Positions 52,977-61,670 of a stretch of DNA of 64,000 nucleotides are shown here, in pieces; the first letter of the stretch is position 1, and each line of letters opens with the position of its first letter. Source of the stretch: Sphingobacterium sp. PCS056 (GTDB lineage Bacteria; Bacteroidota; Bacteroidia; Sphingobacteriales; Sphingobacteriaceae); contig NZ_CP096883.1 in the NCBI RefSeq assembly GCF_023273895.1, positions 3,162,001-3,226,000 of the forward strand, written 5' to 3'. The position numbers and the translations under genes were made by a program. The notes beneath the pieces were generated by a model that had not been told where the DNA came from, ran no database searches, and was given only the letters and a program-made list of their open reading frames with translations.

Positions 52977-54398
52977 ATGAGTATGATGAACTTGAATGTA
53001 CCTGCAAAGACCTCAGAGTCAGTAAAAAAAATACTTCCGATCATTCTTGCGACTTCAATATTTATGCAGATGCTCGATTCAACTATCCTCAATACTTCAT
53101 TGCCAGCTATTGCCAAAGATCTGAATGAATCACCATTAAATATGCAGAATGCCATTATCAGTTATGTCCTTACTTTAGCTGTTTTTATGCCTGTAAGTGG
53201 ATTTCTGTCAGATAAATTCGGTACAAAGCGTGTTTTTATTTTCTCTATCGTACTCTTCAGTGCTGGTTCCTTATTTTGTTCGCTTTCTCAAAATTTGATG
53301 CAACTCGTAATCGCACGGGTGGTACAGGGTATCGGTGGTAGTTTGATGACTCCAGTAGGCAAATTGGCCCTCATCAAAACTTTCCCAAAAAAAGAATTAC
53401 TTAAAGCAATGAATTTTGCGATCATTCCAGCTTTGATAGGGCCTGTATTAGGTCCTTTGGTAGGTGGGTATATGGTCGATTATCTTTCTTGGCATTGGAT
53501 CTTTCTAATTAATATACCAATTGGTCTAGTAGGTCTCCTGTTGAGTCTGCGATATATGCCCGATTACAGATCAAATATCATTAATTTTGATCTAAAGGGA
53601 TTTCTTATCTTTGGTGCCGCATCATTACTACTTTCGATTTCCCTAGAATTATTTGGCAATACCGCTCACCTTACACCAGTTTTACTCGTGGCATTAAGTG
53701 GATTTTTTATGCTGTATTTTTACTATCGCCATGCGGAAAAAGATGATAATCCTATTTTTCCTTTAAATTTATTTCAAGTGAGAACTTTTCGGGTCGGGAT
53801 TTTAGGCAATCTAGCTACAAGATTGGGGATTAGTTCTATTCCATTACTATTGCCCATGATGATTCAGATTGCTTACGGTCAGTCTGCAGTGACATCAGGT
53901 TGGATCGTGGCCCCAATGGCGTTAACAGCTATCTTTGGTAAATCTGTAGTAATTGGGATCTTAAATAAGTTCGGGTACAGAGCAACTCTGATGACCAATA
54001 CATTTATTATTGGATTGCTGATCTGTTGTATGGCCATACCTGCAGTAAATTCGTCTATATATTGGTATGTACCTATTATAGCTACTCTTGGTTTTTTTAA
54101 CTCTATTCAGTTTACATCGATGAATACCATTTCTATAGCCGATTTACGGCAGTACCACACCAGCAGTGGCAATTCATTGGTTTCTGTCAATCAACAATTG
54201 GCCGTTGGTTTTGGTATAGCATTTGGACTCATCGTATTGAAACTTTTTCAAGGTGATGTAAAATTGATTCATCATGAAATTCACAATGCCTTCAGATATA
54301 CGTTTTTAGTAGTGGGAACTTTAACGATTTTATCGGGATTAATTTTTAGAAGATTGCATTTTAGAGATGGAGATAATATGAAGACCGAAGAGAAATAA
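52977..54398 (+). CDS. MFS transporter, DHA2 (EmrB/QacA-like) family
   Basis: 473 residues with fourteen predicted membrane segments. The family motifs are present: LDSTILNTSLPAIAKDL (motif D1-like), SDKFGTKRVFI (motif A), ARVVQGIGGSLMTP (motif B) and PALIGPVLGPLVGGY (motif C, antiporter). It is a probable proton-driven exporter of drugs or metabolites. No EmrA or regulator gene adjoins it. It ends at a strong hairpin (54471-54515). Confidence 0.93.
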   Translation: MSMMNLNVPAKTSESVKKILPIILATSIFMQMLDSTILNTSLPAIAKDLNESPLNMQNAIISYVLTLAVFMPVSGFLSDKFGTKRVFIFSIVLFSAGSLFCSLSQNLMQLVIARVVQGIGGSLMTPVGKLALIKTFPKKELLKAMNFAIIPALIGPVLGPLVGGYMVDYLSWHWIFLINIPIGLVGLLLSLRYMPDYRSNIINFDLKGFLIFGAASLLLSISLELFGNTAHLTPVLLVALSGFFMLYFYYRHAEKDDNPIFPLNLFQVRTFRVGILGNLATRLGISSIPLLLPMMIQIAYGQSAVTSGWIVAPMALTAIFGKSVVIGILNKFGYRATLMTNTFIIGLLICCMAIPAVNSSIYWYVPIIATLGFFNSIQFTSMNTISIADLRQYHTSSGNSLVSVNQQLAVGFGIAFGLIVLKLFQGDVKLIHHEIHNAFRYTFLVVGTLTILSGLIFRRLHFRDGDNMKTEEK

Positions 54399-54470
54399 AG
54401 GCCAGTAATCAAAACGGTATTTTTGGACCATCATGACACTTTTAGTTCTATTCATGATATCTCTTAAAAA

Positions 54471-54515
54471 TTAAACAGGAGATATCTGACTGCCTATCAG
54501 ATGTCTCCTGTTTAA
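54471..54515. terminator. Stem-loop after the DHA2 transporter
   Basis: 19-bp stem (54471-54489, 54497-54515) with one G-T pair and a 7-base loop, 73 bp after the stop. The 3' side is TTTAAAT, a weak T-run. Confidence 0.65.
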
Positions 54516-54631
54516 ATATCCTGTCATGAACTTGTCCCATAAATATAGAATAGGTGATCATTTGTGCTTTGCTTGTATAGCTGTAGTACTTGTTATAAAG
54601 AGTTTACATTTTATACAAAAGATCCCTCATG

Positions 54632-56434
54632 TTATTTTTTTCGAACAGCTTTAAAATTTCCGTTTGGCTGTTTGAATGTTAATGATACAGCTTTGTCATT
54701 GACCAGTTCAAATTGAAGGTTATATCCGGTTAATATATTAATTTTAAAAGTATGATTTCCAATAGCTGTAGTTTCATAATCTGTCTGTCCTGGAACAGAA
54801 GCGACCAGAATATTGCCCTTCAGGTATACCTTGATAAGAGTGCCTCCTAATATATATTCACCCACATACCGATCCATCACTTCTTTTGACAAATCGACTG
54901 CTTTGGGGCGGAAAGTAAAGAAAACAGATTTTCCGTCCATAGGTATTGTCAGACCTGCAATCTTTCCATCATTACCAAAGCTGAAATTGAATTTAAATTC
55001 ACTATAAGCAGTATCAATTACTCCTTTTTTGTCGATATCTCTAGCCTCGAAGACATCATAATGAAAATGCTTCAGGAAAACATGTTCTTTTCCAAATTTT
55101 GAAAATAGTGAATCGCCTTTATGATAAACCTGAATTATTCCTGCAATAGGATTATCATAAAAACCGACATAACTGTCTACTTGGTGAGAGGGACTGGTAT
55201 TTAAGATTTGTTCTTTTTCTGCTGTCAGGTTTTTATTTTCCTTTTTCTTAGCTGCTTCTTTTTTCTTATTCTGCTCAGCATTCCAATCTATCGGATTGAT
55301 TTTTAAAATACGATCGGCAATGGTATTACTGATGATCGCTGGTACGGGTGAATTGCTTTGATTGCTCAGTACGACAATACCGAGTTTATCTGATGGAAAA
55401 AAGGATACACTTGCAGAAAAGCCATCAATATTGCCACCATGCTCTACTTTATAATGTCCACGGTAAGAGCTGATCATCCATCCTAAACCATAGCTGGCCG
55501 AATAAATATCCTTATGCTCTTTCGGTAAACCGCCCGCTATTACCATTTGTGCAGAAGCGGCTTGTTCTATGTAAGACGATGGTAAAATATCGTTACCCAT
55601 ATAAGATCCTCCACTAGTCCACATTTGCAACCAATGTGCCATATCATTTACACTGCTATTAATTGACCCAGCAGGCCCCATGCCCGATATATCATAATAA
55701 TCCACCCTATCGATCAGGCTATCGTTTTTTAAGGTGTAAGGCAGCGAAGCATCCGAATCTTTTTGCATATCGTAGATACTGGTATTTGAACGTGTCATGG
55801 CTAATGGTATAAATAGCTTTTCTTTTATATTTTGCTCCCAAGTTTTTCCAGTTATTTTTTCAGCAATCATACCCTGAAGAAGAAACATATAATTATTGTA
55901 CTGCCATTTTTCTCTAAGTCCCACATTAGGTTCCATGTACTTGATTCGTTGCATTAAACTATCTCGATTTGGCGTATTAAAGAGATACCACGAATAATCA
56001 TATCTGGAAAGTCCCGTACGATGGGTCATCAGATCACGAACGGTTATTTTATTATTCATATCATCATTAATAAAACGCAAGTCCGGTAGATAGCTTGTTG
56101 CCTTGCCATCCAAAGATAGCTGACCGTCTTTTTCTAGTAAACCAAGTAGGGCACAAGTAAATGCTTTCGAGCTTGAGCCTATGGCAAAAAGTGTATTGGG
56201 TGTTACGGGCTTCTGTTCTTCAAAGTCCCGATAACCAAATCCCTTACTATAAATGACTTTATTTCCCTCAGTGATGGCTACAGCAAAGCCAGCAACTTTT
56301 TGATCATGTAATACTTGGTTTAATACAAGATCTAAATCTATAAGTCTTTTATCAAGCTTAACCTTTTCTTGTTGAGCAAATGTCGAAATGCTGATTAAAG
56401 AAAGGGAAAGATAGATAATCGTTCTTTTCATCAT
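54632..56434 (-). CDS. Serine hydrolase (class C beta-lactamase-like) with DUF3471
   Basis: 600 residues with a signal peptide (1-20, STFAQ). The beta-lactamase domain has Ser87-x-x-Lys90 (GSSSKAF), the Tyr in QYNNYMFLLQG and HGG in KVEHGGNIDGFS. The C-terminal quarter is a DUF3471-like beta domain. Family members are D-aminopeptidases, esterases or peptidoglycan-linked hydrolases rather than antibiotic-resistance enzymes. A second protein of the same overall class and length lies at 61671-63476. Confidence 0.9.
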   Translation of the reverse strand: MMKRTIIYLSLSLISISTFAQQEKVKLDKRLIDLDLVLNQVLHDQKVAGFAVAITEGNKVIYSKGFGYRDFEEQKPVTPNTLFAIGSSSKAFTCALLGLLEKDGQLSLDGKATSYLPDLRFINDDMNNKITVRDLMTHRTGLSRYDYSWYLFNTPNRDSLMQRIKYMEPNVGLREKWQYNNYMFLLQGMIAEKITGKTWEQNIKEKLFIPLAMTRSNTSIYDMQKDSDASLPYTLKNDSLIDRVDYYDISGMGPAGSINSSVNDMAHWLQMWTSGGSYMGNDILPSSYIEQAASAQMVIAGGLPKEHKDIYSASYGLGWMISSYRGHYKVEHGGNIDGFSASVSFFPSDKLGIVVLSNQSNSPVPAIISNTIADRILKINPIDWNAEQNKKKEAAKKKENKNLTAEKEQILNTSPSHQVDSYVGFYDNPIAGIIQVYHKGDSLFSKFGKEHVFLKHFHYDVFEARDIDKKGVIDTAYSEFKFNFSFGNDGKIAGLTIPMDGKSVFFTFRPKAVDLSKEVMDRYVGEYILGGTLIKVYLKGNILVASVPGQTDYETTAIGNHTFKINILTGYNLQFELVNDKAVSLTFKQPNGNFKAVRKK

Positions 56435-56639
56435 ATTAAAATTTGTTTTGTTTTAATGGCCTTATTTTTATAACAATCAAACTTATATGCCTATATATAA
56501 GAATTTTTGTTAAATCAATGATACGATATAATTATAATCTTTACAAGAAAAAAATTATTGTATTGCAATATGATATGGCTTGTGATTATTATTCATTTGT
56601 TAGTGCCTTTAATAGTTGGTTAATATGTTATGCGGATGT

Positions 56640-57107
56640 TTAATAGATGATCTGGGAACTTTCTTTAATACTGTTCATGACGAAAATACTTTTTGTTTGT
56701 CCAATGCCCTCTATCTCAGAAAGCTGATTTACAAAAAAATCATGGAATTCATCCATATTCGGTGCTAGAATTTTTAACATAAAATCAAAGTCACCACTGA
56801 TATTATAAAATTCCACTACTTCATTCAATTTGCTCACTTCTTCAATAAATTTAGATGCGGTCTTTTTGTTATGTGCATTTAAAGCGATCATACATATTAC
56901 CATCATTCCTTTATCCACTTTTTTACGATCTAAAACAGCCGTATATCCTTTTATGATCCCCAATTTTTCCATACGCTTGATTCGCTCATGAGTAGGTGTT
57001 GAGCTTAGGTTAATTCGGCCAGATAGATCGCGGACACTAAGCTTAGCATCTTTTTGTAATAAACGTAGAATAGCGAGATCCTTTTCATCAAGTGTATAAT
57101 TTTCCAT
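56640..57107 (-). CDS. Lrp/AsnC family transcriptional regulator
   Basis: 155 residues from ATG 57107; the open frame reaches a TTG at 57128. N-terminal HTH: LDEKDLAILRLLQKDAKLSVRDLSGRINLSSTPTHERIKRME. C-terminal RAM ligand domain: VEFYNISGDFDFMLKILAPN. It responds to small amino acids or related ligands. It is divergent from the MFS transporter at 57251, so it probably controls that gene. The region between holds two TTGTyCCAA copies 31 bp apart. Confidence 0.92.
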   Translation of the reverse strand: MENYTLDEKDLAILRLLQKDAKLSVRDLSGRINLSSTPTHERIKRMEKLGIIKGYTAVLDRKKVDKGMMVICMIALNAHNKKTASKFIEEVSKLNEVVEFYNISGDFDFMLKILAPNMDEFHDFFVNQLSEIEGIGQTKSIFVMNSIKESSQIIY

Positions 57108-57179
57108 TTGTTCTTTTATGAGATTCAATATTAATATTTAAAGTGTAAATGTTCTTTATTTTGTTTTGATTATGATGTA

Positions 57180-57221
57180 TTGTTCCAAATTTAATGAATA
57201 GTTTTATTTTTTGTCCCAATA
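57180..57221. promoter_or_regulatory. Direct repeat between the Lrp-type and MFS genes
   Basis: TTGTTCCAAAT (57180-57190) and TTGTCCCAATA (57211-57221), a 31-bp period, near three helical turns. A TAATTTTG, matching the -7 element of Bacteroidota promoters, is at 57226-57233, 18 bp before the MFS start at 57251. Confidence 0.35.
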
Positions 57222-57250
57222 ATTTTAATTTTGCAGGCAATTTGAATGAT

Positions 57251-58636
57251 ATGGGAACAAGGAGAAATATAATATTAATACTAGCATCGATAGGAACTTT
57301 TGTTGAAGCTTTGGACATTGCCATTATTAACTTAACTATTCCCTCCATTCAACAACAGTTTCATATTGGTGCAGATAAGGTTCAGTGGTTACAGACCTTA
57401 TATGTTTTATTTTTTGGAGGCTTTTTGATTATTGGAGGTAAACTATCTGATGAGATTGGGCGTAAAAAATTATTTCTTTTAGGCGGGTTGATTTTTATGT
57501 TCTCCTCATTAGGCGCAGGACTCTCTCCCAGCTTTGAGGCGCTTGCCCTATTTCGTGCTTTACAGGGGCTTGGGGCCGCACTTATTATGCCAGCATCCTT
57601 GTCAATTGTCACCAATACTTTTACTGAAAATCAAGAAAGAAATCGTGCATTAGGAGTTTTTAGTTCATTTGCAGCGATAGGGTCTGGAAGTGGATTGTCG
57701 ATAGGAGGGATCATCAGCACCTACCTGAGCTGGCACTGGGTTTTCCTGATTAATGTTCCCATTCTTTTCATCACGTTAATATTAGCATATCATTACCTGC
57801 CATCAGATGAAAAAAATAAAAATGTTCAGAAAACAGACGCTATTTCTGGATTACTATTGGTTTTAGGCTTATTAAGCCTGACCTATGGTACACATGAGCT
57901 TATCCATATCCATGAACATACCCTATTGGTAGTTGGGTCACTTGCATTGGCCGCATTTATATTAAGCACTGTATTTTATCGTTTAAAAACAGTGTCCCAA
58001 CCCCTAATCAACCTCGAGCTATTTAAATATAGATCACTGGTGGCTTCCAATCTTGCATTCTTTACTTTAGGAGCATTTTTCATAGGATTTTTATTTTTAA
58101 TATCCTTGATGCTACAGAAAGATATGCATCATAGCGCTGCTTCAGCAGGTATCATGTTGGTACCTTTTAGTATCATGTCTGCACTAGTTGCTAAATTTAT
58201 ACTGCCCACTATTTGTCGAAAATTTTATCCTGCACAGATGGGTATCTTAGGATGGTCTTTTATGTTAACAGGTGCCATATCTTTACTATTATCCATCTAC
58301 TTTGGTCATCCGCTACAGATTGTTTTATTCGGCGCTGCATGTATTTCTGGAATTGGAATGACCATTTGTTTTACCAGTTTATCTATTTTAGGTATTCGTG
58401 ATGTGGATTCCGTTCATTATGGTGTAGCTTCAAGTTTAACCAGTACGAGCTACTTTTTGGGAGCTGGAATCGGTCTTTCATTTATGACCCTAATGAGTCA
58501 GCTTTTTCCTTCAAAATTAGCCGTGGATCATTTAAGCTTAACTATTTTGGCCTGTTATGCTGTGATTGCTATGGGCATTTTGAGGTATTTGATCATTAAA
58601 GAATTAAAAGCTGAGAAAACTCAAGTTGCTATTTAA
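57251..58636 (+). CDS. MFS transporter, DHA2 family
   Basis: 461 residues from ATG 57251. An upstream ATG at 57194 lies in the probable operator/promoter region and is not favoured. Fourteen membrane segments, with FVEALDIAIINLTIPSIQQQF, SDEIGRKKLFLLGG (motif A), RALQGLGAALIMPAS (motif B) and AIGSGSGLSIGGI (motif C-like). An exporter of the EmrB/QacA class; it probably exports an amino acid-like compound if controlled by the divergent Lrp protein (inference). Confidence 0.92.
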   Translation: MGTRRNIILILASIGTFVEALDIAIINLTIPSIQQQFHIGADKVQWLQTLYVLFFGGFLIIGGKLSDEIGRKKLFLLGGLIFMFSSLGAGLSPSFEALALFRALQGLGAALIMPASLSIVTNTFTENQERNRALGVFSSFAAIGSGSGLSIGGIISTYLSWHWVFLINVPILFITLILAYHYLPSDEKNKNVQKTDAISGLLLVLGLLSLTYGTHELIHIHEHTLLVVGSLALAAFILSTVFYRLKTVSQPLINLELFKYRSLVASNLAFFTLGAFFIGFLFLISLMLQKDMHHSAASAGIMLVPFSIMSALVAKFILPTICRKFYPAQMGILGWSFMLTGAISLLLSIYFGHPLQIVLFGAACISGIGMTICFTSLSILGIRDVDSVHYGVASSLTSTSYFLGAGIGLSFMTLMSQLFPSKLAVDHLSLTILACYAVIAMGILRYLIIKELKAEKTQVAI

Positions 58637-58826
58637 ATGGAGTTACAGAAATGGAGTAAAAACTATGCCTAGCATCCTGTACAGTCTATTTTTATCAAAC
58701 AAATAGAATACTGTCTTGGAGATAAGGGTATCCATTTTATCTTAAACTATGATCATGATCGTTTAAATATTTAAAAAGGAATGATTCAAGTGGAGTGCCT
58801 ATTGTGTTGTAAATCATATAAATAAA
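58637..58826. other. Intergenic region, no gene seen
   Basis: About 190 bases between the MFS stop and the tRNA terminator; no gene was recognised. Confidence 0.35.
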
Positions 58827-58854
58827 AAAATCCTCATTTAGAAATGAGGATTTT
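58824..58854 (-). terminator. Intrinsic terminator of the tRNA gene
   Basis: 13-bp stem (58827-58839, 58842-58854), followed on the minus strand by seven T. It is immediately downstream of tRNA-Met. Confidence 0.85.
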
Positions 58855-58860
58855 AAGCCG

Positions 58861-58934
58861 TGCTCCCAACTGGGCTCGAACCAGTGACCAAAAGATTATG
58901 AGTCTTCTACTCTAACCAACTGAGCTATAGGAGC
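58861..58934 (-). tRNA. tRNA-Met(CAT), elongator type
   Basis: 74 bases including discriminator A; the 3' CCA is not encoded. Acceptor arms GCTCCTA and TGGGAGC pair over seven positions with one G-T. The D-arm region is AGCTCAGTTGGTTAGAG. The anticodon loop CTCATAA is closed by AAGA/TCTT. The T-arm is ACTGG-TTCGAGC-CCAGT. The normally paired first acceptor pair and the absence of the three G-C anticodon-stem pairs point to elongator Met, not the initiator. CAT could also be read as tRNA-Ile2 after lysidine modification; the stem does not settle this. Confidence 0.93.
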
Positions 58935-59234
58935 GGTATGTAGCCTTTTTGATGGCTCTGGTGCAAAGATAATAAATTCAAATTTATTATAAAACAATAA
59001 TTGATAAAAGGTTAAAATAGTAAGTGTCGTTTATGTTATCATTTCAATTTTAACTTTCAATCCTTCATTTTTTATCATATCAAAATAGGGAAGGAGTGTC
59101 CAAAAATATTTTTTTCAGCGTTCTTGGATAGACCCATAGTGAGATCAAAGTGTCAAAGAAAATCTATAAATTCAGATCGCTTTAAAGATATTGCACATTA
59201 AAATTTTTACCTTTACAAACGTAAAAATCATAAA
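58935..59234. other. tRNA and MFS promoter region
   Basis: 300 AT-rich bases upstream of both the tRNA (minus) and the MFS transporter at 59235 (plus). No gene was seen. Confidence 0.4.
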
Positions 59235-60488
59235 ATGGAACAAAATAAATCAATGTCGGCCACCAGATTGTTTATTCTTGCGTGGGTATTTGGACTTATA
59301 TTCTATTTTTTAGATTATGTGATACGTTCTTCTCCAGCAGTTATGCTACCTCAATTAGCCGAACAGTTTAAGGTAACTCCTGTTACTCTTGTTACGATAA
59401 TAGGCACTTATTATTATACCTACTCTACGGTTAGTTTACTTGCAGGTTTGGCGCTCGACAAGTTCGGAGCTAAATATTCTTTATTTATCGGAACTTTTAT
59501 CTTAGGACTAGGCTGTTTACTTTTTGTACTCTCTCATTCATTTTCAGGTAATGCAGGTCGTTTATTGCAAGGTGCAGGTTGTGCATTTGCCTTTCCGGGA
59601 TGTGTCTACTTAGCTTCAAAAGGATTTTCTGCAAAATCATTGGCAACAGCCATCGGCTTTACACAATGTATAGGCATGCTTGGAGGCTCTGCTGGACAGT
59701 TCATTGTTGGTCCATGGATTGAACAGGGCTTGAAGATTAATCATTTTTGGCTCATAACTGGTCTAATCACGATTGTAGTTGCTTTTGGGCTTTTACTCGT
59801 CATACCTAAAAACGCTGATCAAGTTCAACCGGTTAATCAAGATAGTTCAAAAGGGATTTTATGGCCATATAAAGTTGTTTTTTCTAATCCGCAGTCTTGG
59901 CTGTGTGGTATAATATCAGGGTTATTATTTGCGCCTACTACAATATTTGCCATGACTTGGGGTGTTGCTTTCTTTCAACAAGATAGAGATTTTAGTTTTC
60001 ACACCGCAACTATAGCCAGTGCGATGGTCCCCATGGGGTGGGTATTAGGCTGCCCTCTGCTGGGGTATATAACGGATCGAATTGGTGCACGTAAACCTGT
60101 ATTAATGGCAGGTGCAACAATGATGATCTTAGCTATCTGCCAGGTCATTTTTATGCCAGATCTGTTATCGGCATATACCACTAATTTTATATTTGGAGTT
60201 GCTTCTGGTGCTGCCATGATCCCTTACTCGGTCATTAAAGAATCTAACCCAGATGAAGTTAAAGGTAGCGCTACAGGGGCGATCAACTTTATTACTTTTG
60301 GAGTTACCACATTGTTGAACCCCATTTTTAGTAAATTTTTTGGACAAACTTTATCTCAAGAAGCTGATAAATCTACACATTTTCAACTGACAGGATTATT
60401 TTGGATTGCCGGTATAGGACTTGCCATTATTTTAATGTTCTTTTTAAAAGAAACAGGACAAAAAAAAGTAAATAAATCGATTTCATAA
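59235..60488 (+). CDS. MFS transporter (single-substrate, 12 segments)
   Basis: 417 residues with twelve membrane segments. Motif A appears as LALDKFGAKYSLFIG and the second half has TDRIGARKPVLMAG. The N-terminal YVIRSSPAVMLPQLAEQF is typical of OPA/ACS-type carriers (e.g. hexuronate and related acids). The substrate is not clear. There is no regulator nearby. Confidence 0.88.
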   Translation: MEQNKSMSATRLFILAWVFGLIFYFLDYVIRSSPAVMLPQLAEQFKVTPVTLVTIIGTYYYTYSTVSLLAGLALDKFGAKYSLFIGTFILGLGCLLFVLSHSFSGNAGRLLQGAGCAFAFPGCVYLASKGFSAKSLATAIGFTQCIGMLGGSAGQFIVGPWIEQGLKINHFWLITGLITIVVAFGLLLVIPKNADQVQPVNQDSSKGILWPYKVVFSNPQSWLCGIISGLLFAPTTIFAMTWGVAFFQQDRDFSFHTATIASAMVPMGWVLGCPLLGYITDRIGARKPVLMAGATMMILAICQVIFMPDLLSAYTTNFIFGVASGAAMIPYSVIKESNPDEVKGSATGAINFITFGVTTLLNPIFSKFFGQTLSQEADKSTHFQLTGLFWIAGIGLAIILMFFLKETGQKKVNKSIS

Positions 60489-60613
60489 GATCGATCCACT
60501 TTTCATAATGAAGTTATAGCGTTATCCATTCATCTGTATTTTTAAAGATTTTAAATGGCTAGTTTTTAGTTATTTAAATTGAGTAGGGGTAATAAGCTCC
60601 TTTGATAGATGTT

Positions 60614-61375
60614 CTATTCTATTTTTTTTATGATGTTTTCTAAATGGTCAACCACTAGGTTAATTATGATTTTGTTGCCCGGATAAAATCTTTCCATCTC
60701 CGCTTGAAGGTCTTTGTAGGATTGCAATGCCTGATCGTCATTTGCCGTTCCAGCAACAACCGAAATAGAAATCACATAGGTACTATTTATTTTTTCAGCA
60801 TACACATACTTCGTTACTTCCTCATCAAAGAAAGTTGTTTGGGTCAGGATGTCTGCCAGTTTATCAACATCATGATTAGTCAGGTTTTCACTGTCAAAAA
60901 CAATTTCATGTTTCATAACACCATACGTATTAACTGTTTCAGTTGTTCCTGACCGATCCGTAACAAATATGACAGAAAATAGTATGATCAAGGTGACTAT
61001 AAGACCAATTATTCCAACGCAAATTATACGTCCCCAACTGAAAACCTCTCCACCTGTCGCGATATAGTTTTCAATATTTTTACGCTGAAAATAGTTTAGT
61101 AAACCAGCAGCAATAGTGGTATAAATGATAGGAATTATTTGATTTGGAATTTTGATATGTTCTGGAATTAAGAATATACCACCACAAATTATAATGGTCG
61201 TAAGAATGGCGTAAATCCAAGTTTTTTTAGCTTTACCGTATTCTCCAAACACTTTAAAATTTTCTGCGATAAAGTAACCTGCAACTAAGGGACCACCTAA
61301 AAATGTTCCAACCCAAATTGCTTTATCTTTATAAATTTTTTTACTTCCATTCTGGATTTCAAGTGTTTGTTCCAT
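60614..61375 (-). CDS. Membrane protein, unrecognised
   Basis: 253 residues from ATG 61375; a GTG at 61399 in the same frame is less likely. Four hydrophobic segments (about 18-35, 51-68, 77-95 and 119-145), then a soluble C-terminal domain of about 100 residues (GVMKHEIVFDSENLTNHDVDKLADIL, TYVISISVVAG). The soluble part is mixed alpha/beta and might face the periplasm. No family recognised. The convergent MFS gene ends 125 bp away. Confidence 0.65.
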   Translation of the reverse strand: MEQTLEIQNGSKKIYKDKAIWVGTFLGGPLVAGYFIAENFKVFGEYGKAKKTWIYAILTTIIICGGIFLIPEHIKIPNQIIPIIYTTIAAGLLNYFQRKNIENYIATGGEVFSWGRIICVGIIGLIVTLIILFSVIFVTDRSGTTETVNTYGVMKHEIVFDSENLTNHDVDKLADILTQTTFFDEEVTKYVYAEKINSTYVISISVVAGTANDDQALQSYKDLQAEMERFYPGNKIIINLVVDHLENIIKKIE

Positions 61376-61670
61376 ATTATTGATTAAAGGTGCATTCACA
61401 CGCTGTTTTTGGTATTAAATGTAATATTTTCACCTTAAGTATACAAATTCACCTTCACATTTCCTCCGTTCACCGAGTTTTTCCTTGCGTTAGTCTAAAT
61501 GTTATGGTTATCGGTTTATTTTTATCCTACTTTTAAATCAACAAATAGGGCAGCGGCTTCGGAGTTTCAGTTGTTGGATTTTGAGCATAGCTGGAAATGC
61601 TTATGATAACTTCATCAAAGATGAATAGCAAAATGTTATGTTTTAATTATCAACCTAAATTTAGAAGATC

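Noticed and set aside
57194..57250. Upstream ATG for the DHA2 transporter
   Set aside because: Its leader region contains the repeat pair and a likely -7 promoter element; the ATG at 57251 gives a typical MFS start.
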